From Ptiloglossa arizonensis (taxonomy: Eukaryota; Arthropoda; Insecta; Hymenoptera; Colletidae), in assembly GCF_051014685.1 (NCBI RefSeq), contig NC_135058.1:13394811-13458810 (forward strand): 64,000 bases of DNA. Direction: 5' to 3'. A program made the translations under genes and the position numbers. Numbering within the stretch: position 1 is the first letter of the stretch; each line of letters opens with the position of its first letter. Under the pieces are notes generated by a model. It was given only the letters and a program-made list of their open reading frames with translations. It ran no database searches and was not told the DNA's origin. This document shows positions 34,391 through 46,840 of this stretch, piece after piece.

Positions 34391-36209
34391 TAGCACGATG
34401 GAAACGACGTCGAATTGCGGACTATTTTTCGCTTTATCGAAAGATGTCGCGTTAATTGGAAATTATTCACGGTTTCTCGTTTTTCCTCGTAAATCGAAAC
34501 GTTCGCGTGCCAAGGAACCGCGAAGATTCGCGTTGGTTTCTCCGAGCGAAGATATTTGGAATATCGGTCGATTTCGTTCGCACGAAGCGTTGCGTACCAT
34601 TTAATTTGAAACGTCGATAACAGTTATCTCGACAAATTACCAAATGTAGCCAGAAGCTTTAAATAACGTCTACCGTTTATTCGCGTTTCCATGCGTTCGA
34701 AAATCCTGCGCGTTGAAATTAAAACCGCTACAAGCGACCAGCGGCAACGGTTTTCAAGCATCATCCGCTCACCGGCGATTCGATGTGTTTCGAAATATAG
34801 TATTCTTTCGCTAACCGATAGCCGATCGAGCGGATTTGCTCTCTTGTTCGGTTACAAGGGGGAACGTGTACTATTCGACGTGGACAATGAGCAAGAAAGA
34901 GTACCTGTAATGGAGATGACACCGATTCGGTTACTGAGGGAAAAGCTCGAACAGTTAACGAGGCGATATTGCGCGTTGAAACGTACCGCGAACGCAAGAA
35001 CAACGATTTATAGAATTAAAATACTAGAAAGACACTATAAAATTTTCATTACTCAAACTTCTGTTATCGGATCGTGTACTTTATCGATCGAACGTCCAAT
35101 TATTCGAACGAACGGTGTCGTACAACTTTTGCGCGTTATTGAAATATTTTTCTTCAGCGGTCCGAATTAATTCTACCCGTAATTATGTACATAAATATTT
35201 GAATTTTCAATACTCGCCATAAAATCTGTTACAACCGGTACGGAAAACAGCGAATCCTGAAACACGTCGAGAATTTCACCGTGAATTTTCATACTCCGAA
35301 AGAAACTGGGTCGCCAGATCTCATTTCGAACACACTTTGTTTCCCGACGATATAACAAAAAATATTAAGGAACGCTTAATTCGAATTTTCTTTTCGCCGA
35401 GCACCGATCAAAAGCGGAGAGAAGCGGTACCGAGCACGAAGGGAACGATTCCAGATTATTCTTCGCGAGGTAATTAACTTTCTCGTTTTTTATTACGGTG
35501 GAATTTCGTACGCGGCGGAGAAACAGCTGCAAAGTAAACTTGAACCGTGTCGGTGTATCTATTTTATTGTAATTAACAAACACACGATTAATTCGGATAA
35601 TGAACAGAAGATAATGGGAGGGTAATTAAACCGCGGTGAATCCAAGCACAAATTCAATCGGACTCGATCAAACTCATTTTACAAACGATTTAATAGGTTA
35701 ATTTCAACGCTTGCCGAAACACACGACGACCGCGTTCCGTTGGTGTTTTTCGTTGGTAAATCTACCGCGGGAATTGGGGACTTTTATAAATCGCGTTTAA
35801 TTAATCTCGAGTATTAATTGGCGCAGGTACTGATTTCGCAATTTTTGAGTGTCTCGTGGCATATTTTCCAGAGGTTCCCGGAGGGCTGGCGAGTCGACGC
35901 GTTTGAAATATTAACGCGAATCGCGAGCCTCGATAATTCGTACCTAGCCGTGCTACTTCGCGCCCGGTTTACCGTGCGAAGTGTTCACCAAGTTTCACGA
36001 ATTGGGGCCTCACTCGTTCCGCGAAAATCACTTCCTCGTGTGGTGTACGATCGCGAGTCGAAATGTACACGAAAAGAACGCGTAAGCGCGTTGTTCGCGC
36101 GACGTTAAAATCGCGGTGGCGTTTTAAACACCGGGTGACATTTTTGTTCTCCCGATGGTATCGCGTTGCTTTGTGCTCGCGACATTCGTCATCGTGAACG
36201 TGGCGTCGA
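34391..36209. other. Non-coding stretch, no gene recognised
   Basis: A 159-codon plus-strand frame (34691-35170) contains a short coiled-coil-like segment (IRLLREKLEQLTRRYCALKR). It has no recognisable family and no convincing splice context. Nothing else is seen. Confidence 0.45.
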
Positions 36210-36509
36210 GTGACGCGATTGTAGCGACACTTGGAGGGAATTATCTACACGGAGAGTGACGTGAATTAACGAAAAGTGAAAGAAGCGAGCAACGTCGATG
36301 ACACTGATGAACGAACCGAGTCGAGAAGAAAAGTTTCTTTAATTATCCTTAACCGTGGAGTGACGTGATTGTGGCGACTCGGTGCGACGAAGGAGATCGT
36401 CTACACGCGATGTGACGATATTAATAAAAGATTGAAGATGCACGAATTTAGGAACATCGATGATCTCGACGAACGGACCGGTGAAGAAAAGTTTCCTCGA
36501 TCGATCGTT
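36210..36509. repeat. 150-bp diverged tandem duplication
   Basis: GTGACGCGATTGTAGCGAC (36210) recurs as GTGACGTGATTGTGGCGAC (36360), exactly 150 bases later. Downstream pairs include ATCTACACGGAGAGTGACG with GTCTACACGCGATGTGACG, and GAAGAAAAGTTTC in both copies. The period equals that of the array at 37.2-38.0 kb, although the sequences are not obviously related. Confidence 0.65.
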
Positions 36510-36880
36510 CTTCCCCGACGGAAGAATATCGCGACCTATATACGTAAATTTGTAATATTACGTAGTTACCCGGTGATAATATTTAAGCAGCCAGTTTTAA
36601 TTTCGTGTTAAATTATCGGCGTGGTACTCGACGATTTCTAAGTGCTAGGCGACACTCCCCGGTCGCGTCGGTCCGCGCGCAAAGCCACGATCCCTGATCC
36701 GATGATATAATATATTCGTCTATTTGTCACGTTTTAGATCGCGTGCAAGCAGAAATAAAAGTGGTGGCTCGTCGTGTAAATTTCCTCGAAAAGTTAGCGA
36801 GACAGCCCGATCGCATCGGTACGATGCACCGGGAGTGGTTTATTCGATGAAGCGAAATTCGTTCCAAATCAAGCGTCGAG
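36510..36880. other. Non-coding spacer
   Basis: No feature is recognised between the 150-bp duplication and the AACACCAATTT repeats. Confidence 0.5.
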
Positions 36881-37206
36881 GGTTCGGAAACACCAATTTT
36901 CGAGTGGAAAACGTTTAGAACAGCTTACTCCTACCGAAACGCGCCAACACTGTTCGAGTGTTCCGAAACACCAATTTCCAGGGGAAAAAAGTGGTCAGTG
37001 CGCCTAATCGATTTCGATCTAACTGGAAAACACCAATTTACAAGTGAAAAACATTCAGGGCAGCTAACCAGTTTCGTTTAAATATCTCGATACTGTCGAG
37101 TCCAAAGTGTTGGTACATTCAGACATCTTTGGTTTCGTATGAACGTCAAGTGTTCAAAAACACCAATTTACGAATGAAGACTTTTCAGAAAAGCCAATTC
37201 ACTCCA
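36881..37206. repeat. Degenerate AACACCAATTT repeats
   Basis: AACACCAATTT followed by an AAGTGAAAAAC-like phrase occurs near 36889, 36964, 37026 and 37155 at irregular spacing. It resembles the AACACGAATTT...AAGTGAAAAAC part of the adjacent 150-bp array, so this is probably its older, decayed flank. Confidence 0.7.
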
Positions 37207-37985
37207 AATTTTCGTACACTCGGATGTCCTTGGTTCACGTGCACCACCTTGTCGCTATAATAAATATTAAAACACGAATTTTCCCAAGTGAAAAACTTCC
37301 AAAACATTCGATTCCTTTCAAAACACCTCGGCATTGACGAGCTCGAAGTTTTCGTACACTCGAATGTCCTTGGTTCACTTGCACCACCTTGTCGCTATAA
37401 TAAATATCAAAATGTTGAAAAACACGAATTTCCCCAAGTGAAAAACTTTCAGGACATCCGATTCCGTTCGAAGCATCCCGACATTGACGAGCTCGAAGTT
37501 TTCGTACACTCGAATGTCCTTGGTTCACTTGCACCACCTTGTCGCTATAATAAATATCAAAATGTTGAAAAACACGAATTTCCCCAAGTGAAAAACTTCC
37601 AGGACATCCGATTCCGTTCGAAGCATCCCGACATTGACGAGCTCGAAGTTTTCGTACACTCGAATGTCCTTGGTTCACTTGCACCACCTTGTCGCTCTAA
37701 CAAATATCAGAATGTTCAAAAACACGAATTTTCCCAAGTGAAAAACTTCCAGGACATCCGATTCCGTTCGAAGCATCCCGACATTGACGAGCTCGAAGTT
37801 TTCGTACACTCGAATGTCCTTGGTTCACTTGCACCACCTTGTCGCTCTAACAAATATCAGAATGTTCAAAAACACGAATTTTCCCAAGTGAAAAACTTCC
37901 AGGACATCCGATTCCGTTCGAAACACCTCGGCATTGACGAGCTCGAAGTTCTCGTACTCTTGGATGTCCTTGGTCGACGCGTACC
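37207..37985. repeat. 150-bp satellite-like tandem array, about 5 copies
   Basis: TTCGTACACTCGAATGTCC starts units at 37351, 37501, 37651 and 37801, exactly 150 bases apart. A first, shorter unit begins near 37208 and a decayed last one at 37951. The inner units are nearly identical and two sub-variants are visible (CGCTATAATAAATATC against CGCTCTAACAAATATC). Since 150 is 50 codons, frames stay open on both strands (367 codons plus, 150 minus). Variant bases change amino acids freely, arguing against coding. Confidence 0.9.
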
Positions 37986-39370
37986 GCGTCGTCGGCGTGA
38001 TAAGCGACGCACAACGTCGTCTTTTGTTTTCGGTGGCGTGCGAGCGCGGGGCAAACAGAGAAGATCTATTTTTGTCGTTCACTCTTTGCTGGAAGGGCGT
38101 ACGCGTTTTCCCTCTTTCGACGGTAATCCTAGCGTGTCAGATCAGAGACAAGCCCGGGTATCCCTTGCTGAGTGCGCTCGTCTGTTCTGCCTCGGATACC
38201 TTTGGCGTTGCCTCTTTTCCAAATGTCCTTTTCCCCCTTCGTGTCCTCCGGCCCTCGCACGTCCTTGGCCCGGCACTGCACGTCTGATACATTCGAGGAA
38301 CTCCCAGTCGAGTGAAACGATACCGATATCCACTATCTTCCAGAAAGCCCTATCCGAAATCGAAACATTCTCTGCGAATTTTCCTTTCTAATGGAACGAG
38401 CTATCTTTCTCCCTCTCTCTCTCTTTTTCTCTTTTGCTCTCTGTTCCGGTGTCCTGGGTCAACCGGGTGGCAGTCAAAAAATCCACTCCGTGGCTGGAGT
38501 GGATCTTCCATCGAGGGAACCGCTACGGGGGAATAACTTTTGAATTAACTTTGACCGTGTAGACGGAAGTACGGTCTTTAGCGAGTTTAATTTCGGGCTT
38601 TGTTTTAAGCGCGCCGTGAAAAGCGTAGACCGCGATGCGCGCGTTTATTGGTGTCGTGAAAAAATAATGCGTCCATTTCCGTTATTTCCAACCCACGACC
38701 TTCGATCTTCGTTACGTTTAAAGATTACTTAAATCATTTCTTTTCCTCTTTTTGCGACCGAACTTTTTACACATCCTCGAGAACGAAACGGGCAACTTTT
38801 TTAACGCGCGACATAACTTTCCGACCGATAAGTTAATTGAATCGGAAGTTTTAATTAACGTTTCTGTTCTTCTCGACATTAATTGATTTAACCTTTATTT
38901 CTTATTTGCGTTTCCGGCCGAAGGTATCGATCGGAGCGATGTTGTTTATCGACGACACGACAAATTGTTAATAAATTCAATTTTTATCGATTCAAGTATA
39001 CCTCGGGTAAATATATTTTTGCATACTCAGTTTTATCGGTTCTCTTTGTGCACGTTGAGAATCACGGTAAAAGTTTTCCTTGTCGCGTATAACGTCAACT
39101 GGAAGTCGAAAATACGGTAACATTTATCGTAGCGGGAAATTTTAGTGCATCGATACGATTATTAATTAGAGTGAAATAATTGGTATCAATTTACCAATAA
39201 ACGTCAACGATTTAACGGGAATTGTAATTCCAACCCCGACCCGGATATACGTATTCAACAATTTGCATATCATTTGAACAATACTAAATTCGTACATAAC
39301 TGTACGTACGATGAAAGAAAAGTAATAATAACGTGTAAAAGACGATACGCGCGTTCTTTGAGCGAATTAG
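37986..39370. other. Non-coding stretch with CT-rich tract
   Basis: The open frame from the 150-bp array continues to 38391 through GC-rich DNA, as a low-complexity, unrecognised peptide. A CT-rich tract lies at 38403-38441. From 38.5 kb the sequence is AT-rich and featureless. Confidence 0.5.
38403..38441. repeat. CT-rich microsatellite-like tract
   Basis: TCTCTCTCTC and TTTTCTCTTTT runs lie in a pyrimidine-only stretch. Confidence 0.75.
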
Positions 39371-39392
39371 TTTCATTTTTTGTAGGTACGTT
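39368..39392 (+). promoter_or_regulatory. Candidate recursive splice site
   Basis: TTTCATTTTTTGTAG is followed at once by GTACGT at 39386, so a good pyrimidine-rich acceptor abuts a usable donor. A weaker junction (CTCTTTAG/GTAAGA) lies at 39668/39669. Unlike the sites at 9816 and 58262, no copy of the duplicated element follows. Chance occurrence in 64 kb is possible. Confidence 0.3.
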
Positions 39393-42300
39393 TGACAGAG
39401 AAACAGGCTGTAAAAGTATAGTTCGGTTATCTAAAAAAGGTCCTCGAAGGAGTGGCTTGAAAGTGGTGGGGATAAAAAGCACAGCTCCGCGATGTTTCTG
39501 TGGCTTCTACGTTACATCTTTTTTATTTCTTGGAATTTACAGCACTTATGGACGACGTGTGCAGAGTATCAACTTTATAGCTCAAGAGGTTTTCAAGACA
39601 TCAAATATTAAAGTCGTGAAGTTTTTACGTAAAATTTTGCAGAACCTTGTACCTTAAAAGCTCTTTAGGTAAGAATTTTTCACAAATTTCCCTCTCAATA
39701 TTACCTCCGGACATTACATTCCCTCTTTATTTTTGCCGTATTTATATTTCAATGTAAAATCAAATTTCTTGTATTAGAAATACAAAAGAAAAGAAAGAAG
39801 AATTAGAAAAACACCTGACAAGAAATCAGATTTGGTAAAAAATGAAAATTGATACAATATAAAAAAGTGTGCAATGGTATCTTAACGATCTGAATTGTAC
39901 TTTCTTGCGAGAGGAGACGCGTACATATACGTACATCGATTCGTGCGAGACGAACACGTGGAAACGGTTCTGCGGGCATCGTAAAAGAAATGCGGTGGAA
40001 ATTGAAAGTAGAAAGGTTTTTATTATTTTGTTATTAACGGTAACCGCGACCTCTCCAACGTTCCGGGAACGCTTCCAGCCACCGGGAACTTAAGAAAAAT
40101 ACGAGATTGGAGAATTCAAACTTGGTGCAGCCGCGTAAAATATTATTCTCCCGCCGCGGCGAGTTTTTCCAAGTCGTCGAGCTATAGTCGCGCGGAACGC
40201 GAGGAGTGGGGGTAGTGGCCTTGAGCGGCTAACTCATTTCGTGCCGACTCGAGTACGTTTCGTCGAATACAATCGTGGCTGAAGTTCTTAATCCGTGTAC
40301 AGCGTAGATTGCTTACAAGAGGTCTAAATATCAAGGAAACGTCGTGCACGGGTACCCGCGTAGCAATAAATCGAATCTTTCGGTTCTCTTTTCGAACAAT
40401 CCGGTGGTGGTGGGGTAAGCCGTAACAACTATACGTAAAGCAGAAATTGATTCTGAAATTTGAACGGGGACACGGGTTATCGGTATTTACATCCGTGCCC
40501 TCGACGCGGTATAAATCAGCCTTAGACTTTCAATTACCGACTGCTAAGCTTTACAGGAGCCTGTTCAGACGGAAAACAATATTCAGCAGTTATTCGGAGC
40601 TTTGCGCGGGATTTTTTTCATTATCGTATTACAAGCCGGCGTTTGGCCACTCGCAAGGAGATAAATTGTTCCTCGGCAATATTGGAATATCGGGAAAGCA
40701 TATTTCATTACACCGTAGCGTAGGCACGCGTATAATACGTGTATATATGTACGTACACCTTTGCCCGGCGAAATTTCACGAGAACCGCTTAAACGTGATA
40801 CCGTCACGTGGAAATAAGTGCTTTGTACGACAGAGTCATTCCGGTTAGAAATTTATGAATCGTCAAATATCATGCAGATTTCCGGGGCTGGTGTATCAGT
40901 GCCGACTCGCTCTCAAAGGCATAAACATGAGGCCCTTGCGTTTCCAGGGAACTTTCATTCGACTCGCGTGTTCGTTTACGAACGAAGCACGACCAACCCG
41001 TTCCGTGCTCTTCCTGCATGGAATTTCAAAAAATAGCGCCCACGTCGGGTAACAAATCGCACGGCAAAAATTTCCTCGTTCGAGGTAATTAATTTTTTAA
41101 TTTATGCGAATTTTAAAATCTGTTTCCCGTTGCGACACCGGCTCAGAGATATCGGGCAAAGTGAATTTTTCTCTACAGGGTGCTCCATACGAAATGGAAT
41201 ATAAAAGTACGTTTCTTTGTTTCGATGATACGAGACGGGTTCGTGTAATTTACACACTGTTAACAGGCGAATACGGTACGAGGATTTTTCGTCGAAAATC
41301 AAAGTAGTCAAATTTTTGGAAGGGTACTTGCTTCTTTTCGGGTTAACTCGTTCATCTTGTAGATTGTACTAAAGTTATTACTAAAGTTGAAACTACTTTG
41401 GATTATCTTGCTTAGTTTGTTAAACGATCGAAATTAAAATCACGCAAATTGCAACAATTTCTGTTCTCGAGCGCGAGAGCGAGCGAGATGGAGTAACCAC
41501 GAGCGAGACTCGCATTACACGAGCTCTTCTCAAGTGAAAGTGTTTCTATTTTTCACTACGTGTCTTCCTGGAATCGGGATCAATGAAACGGTGAGGTTTT
41601 CCCGATGAAAATGAGTTCAAACGTGTTAAAAGAAAAATCTCGGTAAGCTAACGTCTAAACTTTTATTAGGAAGGTCTCGACCCAATTCCATTGGTAACAC
41701 CGTCGCGAAGTTGCAACGAAAAATTTTAATTTTCCGGAAACTTTCACAAGAAAGTCGTTCGGATGTTTTAAATAGATCACCCCGCACGGTCGAAACAAAT
41801 TACCACTGAATTTGAATTCTTCAACGTTGCTTAGAATCTTGGTAAGATTTGTATTACTTACTTTGAAACTTCTGTAATGCGAATGCCCCCGTTTTCACGA
41901 CTCGCGTGTTTCGTTTCGTTCTCGTTACAGAAGGTAACGCGATTACGAGGAAAAACGAGCTCATCTAGCTTCCAGGTACACATTTTTGTCTTTGATACGC
42001 GCAAAAGTTTCGAAGGAGGGAACGCTGGTATATCCACAGTCTGCTCGTTTCTGTCGTGAACACTGGACTGGCGTGGCTCGTGTGCGAAATCACACGCGCG
42101 CGCACACGTTGTTATATTTTTGCGCACTTCTCGTGCCAGACACCGGTGCACGAACTTTGTTAGTTCGGAGTGTTTGGATAAAGCGGAGTACCGTGGAAAA
42201 TAAGAGCAAGGAAAGCCTGTTCGCATCCACTCGAAATGATCCGCGTCGGTGCACGCTCGTATTCACATATACCGAGGGTAAGACCGCTGTATCGCTATTA

Positions 42301-42858
42301 ACGAATGCGAAGTACACGATTTCGTCCTCGGTAACATTAACGGTGTATACGATATCGTTAATTTCGATCGTATTTTTTCAACCGATCGACCACAATCCTG
42401 AAATAAATTTTCACGAAATCGAACGAATTTTTCGAGAATCCTTGATATCGAGCGACACCACAGAGTGACGTTTATTTCGAACGAAATAAAATATTTATAA
42501 AAGTGGATTCGTATAGTTTATCCACGGTGTTGTCAAATTTGTTGAAATTTCTGCGAAAATAGTTGAGTACAATGGACATGATATTGGAAAATGTATAGCA
42601 CAAGCCGAGAGGAAATGATTCTTCTGGTAAAAATAAATCGAAAACGCTGAGCGAAATTATTCTGTACGAGTCGTAGTTTTCGTGAAAATCGATTTTGAAA
42701 ATACGCGTGTTGCGCGCGCATTGGAATCAAACTCGGTTCAACGGATCTAGTTATGGATTCCTGTCATGTTTGTATACTATGTATAGAAGCCATAGTTTAT
42801 AAACAGAACTACTATTTGATTGGTACATATGAAATCGTTTTTGAAAGTTTAATATTTT
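39393..42858. other. Non-coding stretch, no gene recognised
   Basis: No exon or array is supported. A TACAGGGTGCTCCATAC phrase at 41174 resembles the orphan transposon ends at 46.7-46.8 kb. Frames of 122-160 codons around 40.5 and 42.0 kb are unrecognised. Confidence 0.5.
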
Positions 42859-42902
42859 CCGTACGATAAAATAAGCGAGATTGTATTTTATTGTCGTACG
42901 GT
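42859..42902. repeat. Short hairpin-forming inverted repeat
   Basis: CCGTACGATAAAATA pairs with TATTTTATTGTCGTACGG across a loop of about 10 bases. One arm has a small insertion. It could be a fragment of an inverted-repeat element or a structured RNA. No polymerase signals were seen. Confidence 0.7.
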
Positions 42903-45900
42903 ATACACGGGGTTACTAAGATCTTTTTATTACTCCAGTATTTTTACACGCTGGGAATTAAAAGGATTAATAGAATAAAAAGAAACGGAATTAAAGATAA
43001 ATACATAATTGCAGCGCAAAGGCAATGCGCTGTACAATGTTTAACCTAGGCCGGATGGGGAAAAATGTATTACAATACGTACTCCTTAACTTTCGAAGAA
43101 GATTCTTGATCTTTTGTTTAGACTTTTCTTTAAGAATTTAAATTGGCCATTAATGCTACGAAAACGAAGGAAATAATACATTTATAATCTCAATAAGGTT
43201 ATGTTAACGTAAGACCAACATTGGTTTTCTTTCGGGGAACGGTAAAAGAATTGTGAAAAAATAGATGGAAATTGTTTCAATTTTCATGGTGAGTAATTTT
43301 AACTAAGTTACCACGCGTCTGAAGTTCGATCGAAATAAACAGTATTTCCTACGCACACTTTTTATCAACAGGATGTTACCATCAATAAAATAAGCAATCT
43401 TTATGAATCTTTCGATATAAATAAATCCTAGGAGATTAGCTGTCGAGAGTTATCGATTTTCAGAGAAAATAATTATAAACGTTAAAATTTTGAATTTATC
43501 GAATGAATCGCGTTTTCCTAGAACACTTGAAAAATTCTCGATATATATACAGGCATTGCCAAACTAAATTCAGGACGAACGATAAAGTAATTCATTGCCC
43601 CGAGAAAATAACGAGCCGAAAGAACGATGGTTTTCCGAAACATTTATCGTAAACATAAATTTCATCCGATATTCTTTCACGGAGTTCATCGGCATAAGTA
43701 TAATCCCATCCCTTTCATCGTTCCGTCCCGAATCTGATAGTTGGCCTCATCGTTAATGCTTTTATCTAGCGCATTCCACCTAGATGCGATTAGTCGATCG
43801 GCTAATTTCCTATTTGTAGAACAGACTCTGCTATCTCGGGAAATAGATCTCGTCGATAGCCAACCAGTGGCGAACACTCGAAGCAGTTTTCGACTTACGA
43901 CTCGTATCGCGCCAAATTTTAAGTCGATCGTTACGTTTCACGATGATCCACCTGAGAACAAGACGAATGAGATAAATCGAGACGAAACGACGCGTTATCG
44001 CTAAAGAGTACGATATCTCGCGATGACTAATACAATCGACGGAAATACGTTACCGAAGCATCCCTTTGAATCGAGCGTTCAGTCGGTCTTTGTCGGTATA
44101 AATGATTACCTCCGCGAAACATAACCTCAAAGCTGGCAGCGATTGTTTCGCCGGAACTCGAGCGGTGGAACTGCATCGACGCTTATCAGTCTCGGTCGTT
44201 TGCATGAAATAACAGCTTCCCTGTGTAACGTTCGCTTCTTCTGTCTGGGGAAAGTCGAAATCCGTCCGGCGCGACGCCGTCGTTCAGATCCCCGGCATCG
44301 ATAAAGCTCATCTTCCGGGAAGCTATGGTGAAACTTTCAAAGATCGTCCCGTCTATTTTAAAGTCTCCATCGAACCTGGCTGAAAATACACCGCGAGCCC
44401 GTTTCTCGGTGTGCACGAACAGCCTCGTCCCGCTCGGTTACGCGTCCACCGCTCTTTTTATTATCCTATTTCGGCGGGAACAATATTTTCCAACGTCGCG
44501 ACGCCTCGGCCGTGATTCATCGGCCCACCTCGAGCAACGCGCGCAAAACCGTATAAACGATTAGCGGGCGAAACAGCCGAAATTACTTTACAGCTGCGAA
44601 AACTACCGATGCGATCCCATTGTGTCCTCGTTGCATTTTCACGAGGGTATTATCGCGACAAACGTCACAATTACTTCTGCGTCGCGAATAATCGATAGTT
44701 TCGCTGCACTCCTCGCGTCGATGTTGCCCGGTAATACCCGGTTTCAAGTCACAGTTACTAGACACGATTCGATAAATACATTTATCAATCTATCGTATTG
44801 GAACGAATGACAAAAGTCTGATCGAAACGAGACCGAGCACGAACCTATTTGCATTGTTTTCGATTGCAGATAATTGAAACTTTCCCGTAAGAAAATTATA
44901 ATTAAAAAGGAAACATGTATACGAAAAGGTTACCTCGAATTCCCCACCTACACTGTCGTATGTCGTTCGCTGTTCTTCTCGATCGTATCTATAGTTAGTT
45001 TCGAGTAGAAATTCTCGACCGACCCTCGGTTAACCGAGCGGTCCCGGCCTTTTAAGCGAGGAACGGTCTCGGTGAAATTTTTGGAGTAAATCAACCTTTT
45101 TCACGTGCATCTGGAGTTTAAGAAAACCGGGTAAGAACGGAACGAGTACGGGCGCCGGTATAATTTTACTAATTAGCGACGATGGGCTTTGTAGGCGGTT
45201 CCTGACCGTTGCGTTGTTGTTTCCTTCCGGCATACTCCGCGGCGCGTTTTGTTCCGGCGCTTTGAATTCGCCGAGCTTGAAAGATTTCCGCGCGGACGTC
45301 TGGCGGCAAACGAAACCGGTTGAAGGATGTCGGGCCCTGCCTTAAATATTTCCTCGCGTGCTGGTAATTTCTTTGGTCCACGGTTAACTCTCGTCGTTGG
45401 TCCTCCGGTGTTCGTTTCGGGACATAATGCGCGGCGTACGCGCGCGGTGTCGTCGAGCTTGCGTTCACCCGTAACCGTATGGTTCGTTAGTTATTTTTCC
45501 ACGGGCCCCGTCACCACCGTAAGAAGTGAATTATTGCTTACCACCGCCGACGCATCTCTCCGCGGCGCGGTGCAATTTTTGCGCATACGTAACGAACCGT
45601 GAAATTAGTTTTTCCGCGCGTAAGCCGCCGTGTAAACCGACTCCTAATCGGATTTGCGTGCTTTTTCGAAGTTACGCACTCCCTTGGTCTCTCGTGTGGC
45701 CGAATCCAAGAAATGGACAGAGACTCGAGCTCGATCGTTCGTCTCTACGCCTTGGATCCGCTCCGGAGTGCAACTAACCGCGTACTTTGTATTCTTTTTG
45801 CTCTTGGACATCGAGATAACGGTGTACATCTACGTAGGTACCTGTACGCGCCTCTGATACGGGGATTGTTAAGCTTCATTTATTCCGTACCGCTTCGTCA

Positions 45901-46715
45901 TTTTTATCGCGAGAACGGTAACACACTCTCCACTCGTGTATAATTAATTTCTTTTATTCTTTCCAGGAACGGTAGACACGATCTCGCGACTCGATCGAAT
46001 TAATTTTGTTTCTAATCCCGATGCGACTGTCCGATACGATGTACACGATAAAGGATATTTTCGTCGGTGATATTAAAATTCTTAATTTTACGAGCGTAGC
46101 AATTGAATGCATTTAGCGGATAATACGATACGCATCTGGGATTCAACGTTTCGTTTGAGTTTGTATCGTTATCGTTACTATTATTTGTCTCCAGAGAATC
46201 GATATCAGTCGGTGCTGTTATATAGTTGCCAGCAGGTTGACACGACCAAACATCCTGCATCGGGTTTATTATGCGGTATGTTCAGGAAACTTCCGACTAT
46301 AAAGTATACAATAATGATATCAACTTCGTCAGATCGCGACTGACGGTATTGAGACTGTAAATTTGGATACAGGAGACAAAATGAGGACAGGTAGCGTATC
46401 GTAATAAACGAGGTGCGGCACACTCGTAAACCGTAAACTTGTTCCTTGATTTTATGCGTCCGGCTTGCCCGATTTTATGTCTTTAGGCATCGGATCGATC
46501 GTAGATATGATTATTCGTTCTATTCTCAAGTCGATGCTATACGTTCGTCGACGAAAAGGATGTATCTTCGAATTTTGTAATTACGTTTTATTCCACTTTG
46601 GATTGGACAATTTGAAATTAAGATAGACAACGTATACAGGACAGAGCAAAACCAAATCGTAGATATTGAAAAGTACTTTTCACTTTAAAAGCTACAATTT
46701 CACCTTGTCTATATA
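42903..46715. other. Non-coding stretch, no gene recognised
   Basis: AT-rich at first and more CpG-rich at 44.3-45.9 kb. Open frames on both strands overlap and are unrecognised. No array is seen. Confidence 0.5.
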
Positions 46716-46732
46716 TTTTGAGACACCCTGTA
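46716..46732 (+). mobile_element. Orphan transposon end, ACACCCTGTA type
   Basis: TTTTGAGACACCCTGTA is the outward-facing right end of an element lying to the left, like the end at 29802. No matching left end was found. Confidence 0.45.
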
Positions 46733-46824
46733 CATTACGTCTGTCCTACTTTTTTTTTCTTGTGTAATATTTTGCACTTCGTTTGGCCAGTAATTGTATT
46801 ACAATTTCTATAGCCTTACCACAG

Positions 46825-46840
46825 TATACAGGGTGGTCAG
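46825..46840 (+). mobile_element. Orphan transposon end, TACAGGGTGGTC type
   Basis: TATACAGGGTGGTCAG has the form of the left end of an element extending rightward, 93 bases after the right-type end at 46716. No interior coding or partner end is visible. Confidence 0.4.

Noticed and set aside
34691..35170. 159-codon frame with coiled-coil-like segment
   Set aside because: The coiled-coil-like run is short, the rest is compositionally random, and no splice sites or family match are seen.
37288..38391. 367-codon open frame of 50-residue repeats
   Set aside because: It is the translation of a 150-bp DNA array that is also open on the other strand; the non-repeat tail is low in complexity and unrecognised.
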